Below are positions 7,773 through 15,633 of a stretch of DNA of 64,000 nt, in pieces. Numbering within the stretch: the first letter of the stretch is position 1; every line of letters begins with the position of its first letter. This DNA comes from Spartobacteria bacterium (lineage in GTDB: Bacteria; Verrucomicrobiota; Verrucomicrobiia; Chthoniobacterales; UBA10450), in NCBI GenBank assembly GCA_003167555.1, contig PMSN01000009.1:1-64000 (forward strand), given 5' to 3'. Below the pieces are notes generated by a model. The model was given only the letters and a program-made list of their open reading frames with translations, had not been told where the DNA came from and ran no database searches. The position numbers and the translations under genes are program-made.

Positions 7773-10700
7773 TTATTTGAATCGGATCAGGTACTTCACA
7801 ATGCCGCGAAAATCTCCGCCCACTTCCAAATCTCCGATCAGGAGAAACTGCTCGTTGAGTTTGAACCGGGCGGTCGCGGTTTGCTGGCCGGTGCGCGGAT
7901 CGACATTGCCGACATCGACCTGCAACTTATCAAAGACGGAGTTGCTCTTGGTCGCATCTCCCTTCTTGAATACTTTTCGGTAAAGCTGCTGCACCAGCAG
8001 CATCGCGGCCCGCCCCGCGAGCACATTGTTGTTCCCCACCAGTTCTTCGCGGGTCACCCCGGTGGCCAGGAGCGAGATGATTTCCTCCTGTGGCAGTGGC
8101 GGCTCGCTCGAGAAAACGGCTTCGGGCGAAAGCGAAGTGCCATAGACATAAACGTGGACCGTGTAATCGCGGATGAGTGAAGTGCCTTGCAAATCGATCT
8201 TCGGATTAAATGAGTCGCTCGGATCGAAATAGAGAAAACCCTGCGCGATCTCAAGTCTGCTGAAGGGCAAAGTCGCCTCCACGTTTTCCAACCTAACGAT
8301 ACCTTGCAACGTCGGCCGGAGACCGGTCCCGCTCAGATGCAGGTCGGTGATCGCACCGCCATTGGCCAGGTTCCCGCGGATCAGAAAAGGATCCTTGGTC
8401 TTGATCGCGACGTCGAAGTTCCAATCGCGGATTGGCGGCTGCGGGATGGAAAAATCCGGCCGGTCCGTGGGCGGCTGCGGCGCCGGACGTCCCGGAAGGC
8501 CGATCGGAATCAGATCGATGTTCTTCAGCAAAGAACTGTTCGTCAGTGCGACATTGCCGCTGACTGTCGCGGCTTTAAGTGGTCCTATCACTTTGATGTC
8601 GGCGTCGGCGCGCGCGGTGAGCGAATCGTTCCGCGCCACGAGAACGCTCTGCGCCTTGAGTTGGAAATCGAGATTCGGTTCGATCAATTTTGGAAACGTT
8701 ACCTGGCCCGAGATCGTGAACGGCCCGCCGGCAAGGTCGCCGCTGAAGCGCTCGAAGTGGAGAACGTCGCCATCGAAAGTCATCCGTGAATGGAAGCCGC
8801 TGAGCGACGGCAGGGTCGCGTTCGTGAACCGCGCCATGTTGATCGTGATGTCACCCGCGCCGCTCAGGACCGGTTTCGCGATCGTGCCGTTGATGTTCAC
8901 GTCCAGCGCGACATCGCCGTCGAGCTGCGTTACGCCCGGGAGAAATTGCCGCAGGAAATTCACGGAACTGCGCGGGAGCTGCACCTTCGCGGTTAGCGGC
9001 GTGTTCTCGTCGAATTTCTTTTCAGCGATGATCTTCGGCACATCGAACGGAATGTTGGCGGTCATCTGCAAGGCCTGGATTCTGCTTTGCTGCAACTTCC
9101 CGTTGAACATGAGCTGGTTGTTTTGCAGCTCCGCGACGAGATCGAAAGTGGCGGGCTCGAGCTTCGGATACTCGGCGCTGTGAAGATCGCGCATTTGCAC
9201 ATCGAGCCGCGCGCCCACCTGCGCGAGCGTCCCCTGCGCATCCAGCTTCACGTTGATCAGCCCGGTCGCGAGCGGCTTCGCGCCGATGTCCTGGAAAAGT
9301 TTTTGCAGGTCGAGGTTCTCCGATTGAAAGGTTACGAGCACTTTCCCATCCGAGGGAAAAAGCGGCTCGTTCGTTCCGAGATTCTTCCAGACAAACGGCA
9401 GCGAAACATAACCGGCCGCGTATTTCGCCTTCCCCTGGTCGACCTGGATCTTGCTGATCTCGAGCGTGGAACCTTTCGCCGTAAGGATGGCCTGGAAATC
9501 CATCTTGTCGCTGCCGAGGAAGATGGTCGGAACGTCGAGACCTTCGGGCGAATAGTTCGCGTCGATGTTCGCCTGGAGCGCTTGCAAGTTCGCGTAGCGT
9601 CCTTTTTCCAGCGCGAGCTTGAGCTTGCCGGTGTTCTTGAATTCGGCCAGCTCGCCACTCCCCTCCCAATTGATCATGAGCGAGCCGGCGATTTCATTGT
9701 TGTTACCGGCCGCGGCGAGGATCGGCTTCAGCCGCGCGAGATCGGCGATGTTCACGTAGACTTTACCGCTGTAGCGATACGGCTTGTCGAGCGAGAGAAT
9801 GCCGCTGCCGCCCATGAAGTCGCGCTCGTTTAGGTTCGCGGTGAAATCGTTGAGGTAAACGACATTGTTCACGATGGAGGCCTGAGTGCTCAGTTGCGGG
9901 ATCGTCAGGCTGCGAACCTTCAAATTCGAGCCGTAGATGGAAAGCTGACCGTTCGCTTTCCCGTCGCGCACCGTCACTTCTCCCGACATCTGCAACGGCC
10001 CGGTGATGCGGTTCAGGGAATCGATGGGCCAATAATCCGCCAACTCCACTGCGCCCAACGCGATGGAAAAGTTGGCCGGCTGCGCCAGAATGTGCGCGAC
10101 ATCGTCGGGCAAAAGATACTGGCCCGCGAGCGTGACGCTGTTTTGTTTTCGCAGCGCCACCACGCGCTCGATTTTCACCGACGCGCCTTCGCTCGTGAGA
10201 TCGGCCTGGACGGAATCGAAAAGATTTTCGCCGGAGCGAACGTCCGTCATGTCGAGATGGATCTGGGAATGCAGATCGGCATAATAAATTCTCGCCGCGC
10301 CGGCCGGCGGCATTTCCTTCGATGCTTTCAACGTCCCGGTCACTTTCGCCGCGCTGCCGTTTGCGAACGCGATCGGCCCGCCGGAAAAGCTCAGGTCGGC
10401 GCGAAGGACCGCGTCCCTGATCTCAGCGCGTCCGGTCACCGTCGCGGCGCCAGTGAGCGGCTGCGGAAATTTTGCCGTGATCGATTGCAGGTCCGGAAGT
10501 GATCCAGTGAAGTCAACGGTCGCCGGGCTGCGTCCGAATTCATTGATGTGCGCCGGCAGTTCGGCGTTTCCCGTGAGGCTCAATTTGTTGAGGCCGGTTG
10601 TCGCTTCTCCCGAATCGAGAGTCGCGACGCCATCGTGCGCTTTGAAGTGAAGAATAGCGTGATCGAAGAAAAAGTTTTCCTGGCGCAGATTGTTGACCTG

Positions 10701-11654
10701 CGCGTCAAGAGTGCCGTCCCAAGTGCGCGGCGCATCGATGACTCCCTTGCCGGTAATCGAGAGGCGCTCGACATCACCGGCCAGAAATTCCGGAGGCCGC
10801 CCGAGATAGCCGCGCAGGGTATCGAGCGAAACCTTCTCCGCGACGACGCGCAATTTCACGTCCAGCGAACGCGCCGTCTCGCTCAGCGCGGCCGAACCCG
10901 CCACCGTCCCGCCGGCCAGCGACGCATCCAGCACCACTTCGAGCGATCTGGAAGCGATGTGCGACGCGTCGAAAGCAACGAGCCGGAATTGGTTTTCGTC
11001 ATCGAGAACCAGCCCGCTCAGGATCAGATTCTTGTTCGTGTAGGATGTGCGCGCCGCGATCTTCGTCCAGGCGTGCGCGTTCGGAATCTGCAAGGTCGCG
11101 ATCCGAAGCTCACCGGGATTTTTCGGATCGAGATCGACCTCGAAATGTTCGAGGACGAAATCCTGCGGCGCAAACCGGACCAGCAGATTCACGTCGGAAA
11201 GCCGCAGCCGCTCGGGGAAGACCGCGAACAACCTGATCCTCGCATCAGGCGGGGGAATCTTCGGTTTCAGCGAAGCTTTGGCGGGATCCAGGACGACGTG
11301 CGCGCCCCGCACTTCGGCGTTCTTCAAAAACTCCGCGGCCCCACGGCGCGCGAGGTCGATCAGGCTGTAGTCCGCCTGAATGTAATCGACGTCGATCGAT
11401 TCGACGATGGTCGGCCCGATTGGCGTCACGTGGAGATTTCGGACGGCGAGACCGGTGAAAATCGTGCCTTCAAAGGTGAAATCGATTTTCAGGTTGGCCT
11501 TCGCCGCGTAGTTGTTCGCCACCGCCCCGGCCAAGTGAAAAATGATCGGACGATGGAAGATCAGGACGATCGCGAGCAAGACAAGCAGAGCCCAACGCAG
11601 ACGGCGAGGCCATCGCCGGCGTTGTTGCATGAGGGATTTTCCGCCTTCATCCAC
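7773..11654 (-). CDS. tamB: TamB-like (DUF490/AsmA superfamily) translocation and assembly protein
   Basis: The 1293-residue protein has an N-terminal membrane anchor (about residues 18-36, WALLVLLAIVLIFHRPIIF). A very long beta-rich, repetitive middle follows, typical of the beta-groove lipid-bridge fold. The C-terminal TamB domain includes LEIAQGFLYFDPSDSFNPK, LPQEEIISLLATGV and a final FLLIGDLEVGGDFRG. The known family role is to span the periplasm and work with TamA in moving phospholipid or inserting outer-membrane proteins. The gene directly precedes the Omp85 gene with a 1-nt gap. A start at ATG 11630 (MQQRRRWPRR) is equally plausible and loses 8 residues. Confidence 0.92.
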   Translation of the reverse strand: MDEGGKSLMQQRRRWPRRLRWALLVLLAIVLIFHRPIIFHLAGAVANNYAAKANLKIDFTFEGTIFTGLAVRNLHVTPIGPTIVESIDVDYIQADYSLIDLARRGAAEFLKNAEVRGAHVVLDPAKASLKPKIPPPDARIRLFAVFPERLRLSDVNLLVRFAPQDFVLEHFEVDLDPKNPGELRIATLQIPNAHAWTKIAARTSYTNKNLILSGLVLDDENQFRLVAFDASHIASRSLEVVLDASLAGGTVAGSAALSETARSLDVKLRVVAEKVSLDTLRGYLGRPPEFLAGDVERLSITGKGVIDAPRTWDGTLDAQVNNLRQENFFFDHAILHFKAHDGVATLDSGEATTGLNKLSLTGNAELPAHINEFGRSPATVDFTGSLPDLQSITAKFPQPLTGAATVTGRAEIRDAVLRADLSFSGGPIAFANGSAAKVTGTLKASKEMPPAGAARIYYADLHSQIHLDMTDVRSGENLFDSVQADLTSEGASVKIERVVALRKQNSVTLAGQYLLPDDVAHILAQPANFSIALGAVELADYWPIDSLNRITGPLQMSGEVTVRDGKANGQLSIYGSNLKVRSLTIPQLSTQASIVNNVVYLNDFTANLNERDFMGGSGILSLDKPYRYSGKVYVNIADLARLKPILAAAGNNNEIAGSLMINWEGSGELAEFKNTGKLKLALEKGRYANLQALQANIDANYSPEGLDVPTIFLGSDKMDFQAILTAKGSTLEISKIQVDQGKAKYAAGYVSLPFVWKNLGTNEPLFPSDGKVLVTFQSENLDLQKLFQDIGAKPLATGLINVKLDAQGTLAQVGARLDVQMRDLHSAEYPKLEPATFDLVAELQNNQLMFNGKLQQSRIQALQMTANIPFDVPKIIAEKKFDENTPLTAKVQLPRSSVNFLRQFLPGVTQLDGDVALDVNINGTIAKPVLSGAGDITINMARFTNATLPSLSGFHSRMTFDGDVLHFERFSGDLAGGPFTISGQVTFPKLIEPNLDFQLKAQSVLVARNDSLTARADADIKVIGPLKAATVSGNVALTNSSLLKNIDLIPIGLPGRPAPQPPTDRPDFSIPQPPIRDWNFDVAIKTKDPFLIRGNLANGGAITDLHLSGTGLRPTLQGIVRLENVEATLPFSRLEIAQGFLYFDPSDSFNPKIDLQGTSLIRDYTVHVYVYGTSLSPEAVFSSEPPLPQEEIISLLATGVTREELVGNNNVLAGRAAMLLVQQLYRKVFKKGDATKSNSVFDKLQVDVGNVDPRTGQQTATARFKLNEQFLLIGDLEVGGDFRGIVKYLIRFK

Positions 11655-11835
11655 GAGGGCGGTAATCTATTTCCACGAGGCTAAAGAGCAACCGGTGGCG
11701 TGGGGTGAGGTTGTGATTGGTAACTTGGCAGCTATGGGCAATCACTCACGCGTGTCATCCCGAGCCTTGTTCATGATACGACGCTCAGTTCACTGTTGCC
11801 CGCGCTGCTCCGCATGACATGCTTGTCACTCGCGC

Positions 11836-12534
11836 ATGAGTCCCGAAAAGCTTTTCGATTATCTCGAAGGAAATTTGCCGGAAGCTGAGCGCGCCCGGCT
11901 CGAACAACAACTGGCGAGCGATCCGCAACTGCAACGCGATCTCGCGATCGCGCGCGAAATGCACAAGCGCTCCCGCGGCTCGCGCGAGGTGCTGGGCGAA
12001 AGCGACGAGGAAATCCCGTCGCCGGAAAGCGGTAAACTCGGCCGGCGCCTGGCCGCGGCTTTTGCGATCCTGGTGATGGTCAATGTGCTGGTGGGAATCG
12101 CGTTCATCATCGGCAAGAAAAAGCAGGAGCAAATGCCGGCCGATCTCCGCGCCCGGGAACTGGCGATGCGCCAGCAACTCGCCGCTTCCTTGCAGAAAAC
12201 GGTCGAGACCACCATGCCCTCAACTACTTTGAGCACGGAGATCCGTTTGCCCGCGCGGGCCGACGAACGCAGCAAGATCGCCGACAACGTCGTCTTGCTC
12301 GCGACGCAATCCGGCGGCTCGGCCGTCAAAGCGCCAGCGGACGACAAAGGCATCAACGTGGTCGCGGAGATTCCGGCGAATCGCGAGGAGGAATTCCGGC
12401 GCGCTCTCGCGCTGCTGGCGCCGTCCGAGTTTTCGTTAGCGCCGACTCCGACCGCAACGGCAACCACACTCACGGATAAGCGAACGATCATTCAGGTGCG
12501 GGTCGGCGACCTTGCGGATTCTTCGACACCGTGA
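11836..12534 (+). CDS. Anti-sigma-factor-like single-pass membrane protein
   Basis: The 232-residue protein starts MSPEKLFDYLEGNLPEAERA, the helical pattern of anti-sigma N-terminal domains, but it lacks the His-x3-Cys-x2-Cys zinc ligands. One transmembrane helix lies at about residues 76-94 (AAAFAILVMVNVLVGIAFII). A periplasmic domain follows, with a Thr/Pro linker and a C-terminal TIIQVRVGDL strand. No sigma factor gene is adjacent, so anti-sigma activity is only an inference. Its stop overlaps the GTG start of the next gene (GTGA), suggesting translational coupling to the nucleosidase-like protein. Confidence 0.75.
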   Translation: MSPEKLFDYLEGNLPEAERARLEQQLASDPQLQRDLAIAREMHKRSRGSREVLGESDEEIPSPESGKLGRRLAAAFAILVMVNVLVGIAFIIGKKKQEQMPADLRARELAMRQQLAASLQKTVETTMPSTTLSTEIRLPARADERSKIADNVVLLATQSGGSAVKAPADDKGINVVAEIPANREEEFRRALALLAPSEFSLAPTPTATATTLTDKRTIIQVRVGDLADSSTP

Positions 12535-13238
12535 TCGCGGTCACGTTCGCTTTGCCCGCGGAAAGCACGGATTTCGTCCGATTGATTGAGAAACCAGCGC
12601 TCAATTCACGCGAAGGCATTGAAAGCATTCGCGGCCGGATTCACGGGCAATCGGTGGCGGTCATGCACACGGGCGTCGGCGAGAGGAGTTGCTGCGCGCA
12701 CATCGAACCGTTCCTGCGCCGGCAGCAGTTCAAGTATCTCATCAGCGCCGGATTCGCCGGCGCAGTGGAGAAGGAATTGCAGGTCGGCCATCTGCTTATC
12801 GCCGAAAACTTTTCGAGCCCGGAGCTTTTGCAATCGCCGCAGCTCGATCTCGGAGGCGAAGGACTCGTCCTGGGCAAACTCGTGACCGTGCCGGAGATCG
12901 TCGATTCAATCTCCGAGCGCAATCGCCTGGCGGCGAAAAGCGGCGCGGCGGCCGTCGACATGGAAACCGAATTCATCGCCGCGGCGTGCGCTGAGCGCGG
13001 ACTGCCGATGTTATCGTTGCGCGCGATCAGCGATACCCGCTCCGAGCCGTTTCCCGCGCCGCCGGCAGTGTTGTTCGATCTGCCAAAGCAGCGAACAGAC
13101 TTTGCCAGGCTCGCGTTCTATTTGCTCATTCATCCCGCGGCGTTCGGCCGCTTGAATGCGTTTCGCCAGCAGATCGCCGTCGCACGGCGATCACTGACCG
13201 CCACGCTCGACAAAATCTTGCGCAGCAGTTTGATCTAG
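12531..13238 (+). CDS. Nucleoside phosphorylase / MTA-SAH nucleosidase superfamily protein
   Basis: The 235-residue product begins at GTG 12531, which overlaps the TGA of the previous gene. It has the PNP/UDP superfamily pattern: an N-terminal ITFALPAE-like strand, SAGFAGAVEKELQVGHLLIAE, and AAAVDMETEFIAAAC, where the Met-Glu contact the nucleoside ribose, followed by LSLRAISDT with the catalytic-type Asp. The family cleaves N-glycosidic bonds in methylthioadenosine, adenosylhomocysteine, nucleosides or adenosylhopane. Which substrate applies is open. The C-terminal arginine-rich helix (about 205-235) is extra. Its stop codon overlaps the convergent cation efflux gene. Confidence 0.8.
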   Translation: MIAVTFALPAESTDFVRLIEKPALNSREGIESIRGRIHGQSVAVMHTGVGERSCCAHIEPFLRRQQFKYLISAGFAGAVEKELQVGHLLIAENFSSPELLQSPQLDLGGEGLVLGKLVTVPEIVDSISERNRLAAKSGAAAVDMETEFIAAACAERGLPMLSLRAISDTRSEPFPAPPAVLFDLPKQRTDFARLAFYLLIHPAAFGRLNAFRQQIAVARRSLTATLDKILRSSLI

Positions 13239-14143
13239 GAACCTGCCGGCTCGATGTGAACGAGCACGTCGGCGATCCGCGAATCGGCCGCTTGGATCGC
13301 AGCCTTCACTTCATGCGCGATGCGATGGCCGTCGCGCACGGAGATTTCTCCATCCACGCCGACATGGAGATCGACGTAAAACGAGAGGCCCATCTTGCGA
13401 ACTAAACATTTTTCCACTTCGACCACGCCCGGCACCGCGGCAGCCGCTCGCTGGACGCGCGGAACAATTTCGCCGCGCGGCGCGGTGTCGAGCATCTCTC
13501 GCAACGCCGGAAAGAGGAGCCGGCAGCCGTTCGCGCCGATGATGACGCAGGCAAAAAGCGCGGCCCAATCATCCGCGCTTTCCCAACCCGCTCCGCCAAT
13601 CAGCGCGATCGAGATGCCGATAAACGCCGCGGTCGAAGTCATCGCATCGGCGCGATGATGCCAGGCATCGGTTTTCACCGCGGTGCTCTCGACGTTTTTT
13701 CCCAGCCGGATGACCTTGCGATAAAGAAATTCCTTCACGATCACGACCACGACCAAAACCGCCAGGGTGAATGGAGCCGGGGCGTGATGCGGCGTAAGAA
13801 TTTCGCGCACACTCTGAACAGCGAGACCGAGCGAAGCCAGCAGCACGCCCACCGCCACGGCGGCCGCGGCCAGCGGTTCCGCTTTTCCGTGGCCGTAAGG
13901 ATGCGTCGCATCCGGCGGACGCGAGGCGAATTTCAGCCCGCTCCAGATCACCGCCGAGCCGCCGATGTCGAGGGTGGACTCGATTCCATCCGCGATCAGG
14001 ACGTAGGAATTGCCGAACAGACCCGCCGCGATTTTCGCCGCCGCCAGCACGACGTTCACCAGCATTCCGGTGAGCGCGATGCGCGCGCCGCTTTGCATAT
14101 TGCTGGCGGGATCGTTCGATGTAGGATGCAAAACCTGCGGCAT
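13235..14143 (-). CDS. Cation diffusion facilitator (CDF) family metal transporter
   Basis: CDF family proteins export Zn2+, Fe2+, Co2+ or Mn2+ in exchange for protons. This protein has six predicted helices. Metal-site motifs are visible in helix 2 (VLIADGIESTLDIGG) and helix 5 (HHRADAMTST), with THPYGHGKAEPL after helix 2. A cytoplasmic C-terminal domain ends VDGEISVRDGHRIAHEVK and LVHIEPAGS. The start is uncertain: ATG 14143 is used here, GTG 14152 lies just upstream, and ATG 14098 (MQSGARIALTG) sits next to helix 1. The first 35 bp of this gene lie in the 87-bp duplicated segment also found at 15547-15633. Confidence 0.9.
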   Translation of the reverse strand: MPQVLHPTSNDPASNMQSGARIALTGMLVNVVLAAAKIAAGLFGNSYVLIADGIESTLDIGGSAVIWSGLKFASRPPDATHPYGHGKAEPLAAAAVAVGVLLASLGLAVQSVREILTPHHAPAPFTLAVLVVVVIVKEFLYRKVIRLGKNVESTAVKTDAWHHRADAMTSTAAFIGISIALIGGAGWESADDWAALFACVIIGANGCRLLFPALREMLDTAPRGEIVPRVQRAAAAVPGVVEVEKCLVRKMGLSFYVDLHVGVDGEISVRDGHRIAHEVKAAIQAADSRIADVLVHIEPAGS

Positions 14144-14195
14144 TATGAGCACAACGTTTAAGGCCGCCCTCTACGAAACGCACGGAAATCCGGCG
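14109..14195. repeat. 87-bp direct repeat, copy 1
   Basis: Positions 14109-14195 are identical to 15547-15633. The segment contains the divergent start region CATTATG of the CDF gene (minus) and the enoyl-reductase gene (plus) and its first 17 codons. Weaker similarity continues about 24 bp to the left (CTTTGCA-n-ATTGCT). The two copies flank the vapBC-bearing segment. Confidence 0.95.
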
Positions 14196-14300
14196 AATTT
14201 TGACGCAACGCACAACGTGCCGGCGAAAGCCACACGCGTGGCTCCCCACTACTGGTTGGCTCGTATTGTTCTAATCGATAGACACGACAGCTTTGGCTAG
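14145..14300 (+). pseudogene. Truncated 5' duplicate of the enoyl-reductase gene
   Basis: ATG 14145 begins MSTTFKAALYETHGNPA, identical to the first 17 residues of the intact gene at 15583. The match stops at 14195; 34 unrelated codons then lead to TAG at 14298-14300. It is the leftover copy created when the region was duplicated and is very unlikely to make a functional protein. Confidence 0.8.
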
Positions 14301-14590
14301 CTCATATTTCGGAAATCGAATTCGCTGATGTTCGCAGCAGACCCATCCGCAGAGAACTTTTCAAATGCTTCCGAGGACTCAAGCGAACTGACGAATCTGC
14401 CTGCTCGGGTCCGCATCTCTCCGCCTAATTTGTCGAGACCCGGTTTAGCAAACAGACGGCGCTTCCCGGTCAGAACCGCCGCAGTTTTCTCTGCTAGCTC
14501 AAGGCCCTTAGTGGTGAGCGAGAAGCCGGCGGCTGTGCTTCCCTGTATATCGGGCGGAAAATGGGAAAGTTCTATAACGCCAGCGCTCAT
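14297..14590 (-). CDS. Uncharacterised small protein downstream of vapC
   Basis: A 97-codon frame starts at ATG 14590 (MSAGVIELSHFPPDIQG), 4 nt after the vapC stop, and shares its strand. The stretch GFSLTTKGLELAEKTAAVLTG resembles the last helix-wing of a winged-helix DNA-binding domain, and the C-terminus is polar (ANISEFDFRNMS). It could be a third gene of the toxin-antitoxin operon or a fragment of a larger gene brought in with it. No family is recognised and coding status is moderately likely only. Confidence 0.45.
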   Translation of the reverse strand: MSAGVIELSHFPPDIQGSTAAGFSLTTKGLELAEKTAAVLTGKRRLFAKPGLDKLGGEMRTRAGRFVSSLESSEAFEKFSADGSAANISEFDFRNMS

Positions 14591-14594
14591 GGTG

Positions 14595-14999
14595 TCATTT
14601 GGGAAGCCAGTTAATCTTGATTTCCTTCTCCAGTGCCTTGAATTCCCGATCGCCCGTAACAAGTTCGGCCTTCTTCACTTTCGCCAGCGCGGCGGCGAAG
14701 GCGTCGGCGAGACTGATTTTGTAACGCGCTTTGAAATACGCGGCGGTGTCAGCCAACAACCGATTGGTCGAATGAAAATCAATTGGCAGCCCCTGAAGGA
14801 TTTTCGCGGCTTCCGCCCACGCCTGCGGACCGTCTTTTTTCAGAATAGAGTATTTTACTTCGGCGTAGTTCACGTCCGTCATGTGCAACGGACTATCCTT
14901 CCTGCCGGCGGTCACGAGCAGATTTTCCACTGCCTCCGCGCCTGGCTCGTCCCGGAAATAGGCGATGAGCGCGAAGCTGTCGAGGACCCTAGCGGGCAT
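14595..14999 (-). CDS. VapC-type PIN-domain ribonuclease toxin
   Basis: The product of 134 aa has the PIN fold layout with acidic metal ligands: Asp7 in ARVLDSFALIAYF, Glu in NYAEVKYS (about 46), Asp in ISLADAFAAALA (about 98) and Asp in LVTGDREFKAL (about 116). The length is standard for VapC. Such proteins are Mg2+-dependent endoribonucleases that cut tRNA or rRNA and are held inactive by the cognate antitoxin. The start overlaps the end of the antitoxin gene by 11 nt. The operon lies inside a 1.35-kb segment bracketed by a direct repeat, consistent with horizontal arrival. Confidence 0.88.
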   Translation of the reverse strand: MPARVLDSFALIAYFRDEPGAEAVENLLVTAGRKDSPLHMTDVNYAEVKYSILKKDGPQAWAEAAKILQGLPIDFHSTNRLLADTAAYFKARYKISLADAFAAALAKVKKAELVTGDREFKALEKEIKINWLPK

Positions 15000-15264
15000 T
15001 GCGTTCCTCGAGTTCTTTCTCCTGCTTTTTGTGTTCGGCCCATTCCTCGGTCAGCGGCCTTGCGCCCGGTTTGCGCTTGAGGATACCGCGCCCCCTCTTG
15101 ATGAGCGCCGCGGTGACGGGCTTGAGGAGGATGCCCTCGGGTGTCGCTTGAACAATGGCCTTAGTGCCATCCTGAATTTCAAACTGCTTGCGCAGCCATG
15201 CAGGAATGACGATTTGGCCTTTTGTGGTGAACCAAGCGGAATCTACTCTTGTTATCGTGCTCAC
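14989..15264 (-). CDS. AbrB/SpoVT-type antitoxin
   Basis: From GTG 15264 the protein has 91 residues. The N-terminal swapped-hairpin DNA-binding motif is clear (FTTKGQIVIPAWLRKQF, with DGTKAIVQATPEGILLKPV). The charged C-terminal tail (EEWAEHKKQEKELEERNAR) is the expected toxin-binding segment. A TTG at 15300 would extend it by 12 residues, but that TTG forms part of a good -35 box, and the -10 box ends 7 nt before GTG 15264. The shorter start with a leaderless mRNA is therefore favoured. It should neutralise the downstream VapC and repress the operon. Confidence 0.85.
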   Translation of the reverse strand: MSTITRVDSAWFTTKGQIVIPAWLRKQFEIQDGTKAIVQATPEGILLKPVTAALIKRGRGILKRKPGARPLTEEWAEHKKQEKELEERNAR

Positions 15265-15271
15265 GACATAT

Positions 15272-15300
15272 AATATGACATTGATTCTATTATCCGTCAA
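15272..15300 (-). promoter_or_regulatory. Promoter of the toxin-antitoxin operon
   Basis: On the minus strand TTGACG (15300-15295) is followed by 17 nt and CATATT (15277-15272). The expected transcription start falls at or next to GTG 15264, giving a leaderless transcript. Confidence 0.55.
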
Positions 15301-15302
15301 TA

Positions 15303-15327
15303 GATAATAAGTAAGACTTTTATTATC
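15303..15327. promoter_or_regulatory. Inverted-repeat operator candidate upstream of the antitoxin promoter
   Basis: GATAATAA (15303-15310) and TTATTATC (15320-15327) are perfect arms with a 9-nt centre just upstream of the -35 box. AT-rich palindromes beside the promoter are typical binding sites for AbrB-fold antitoxins, so autoregulation is likely. Confidence 0.5.
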
Positions 15328-15546
15328 AAGGTGGACTTTCGAGTAATCGTAGCCAGATAAGCCGATTCAATCGCGGAGTCGGGCCCATATCGAAATGATT
15401 TAATGCAGGCCTAAAGACCGTGTTGCCCAACCCACCGCAGCGGCTAATCGAAAGCACATATCCTGCGAGAACCATCGCGCTTCGGGGCCTGGCTGCTCTG
15501 CAGGAATCTGTCACTGGAAATCCGAAGGCTTTGCAGATTGCTCAGT

Positions 15547-15633
15547 GGATCGTTCGATGTAGGATGCAAAACCTGCGGCATTATGAGCACAACGTTTAAG
15601 GCCGCCCTCTACGAAACGCACGGAAATCCGGCG
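15547..15633. repeat. 87-bp direct repeat, copy 2
   Basis: This segment is identical to 14109-14195. It carries the working start of the enoyl-reductase gene (ATG 15583). On the minus strand it keeps the dead start of the CDF gene, which drifts from the intact copy after codon 12 or so (SNLQS instead of SNMQS, then unrelated). Confidence 0.95.
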
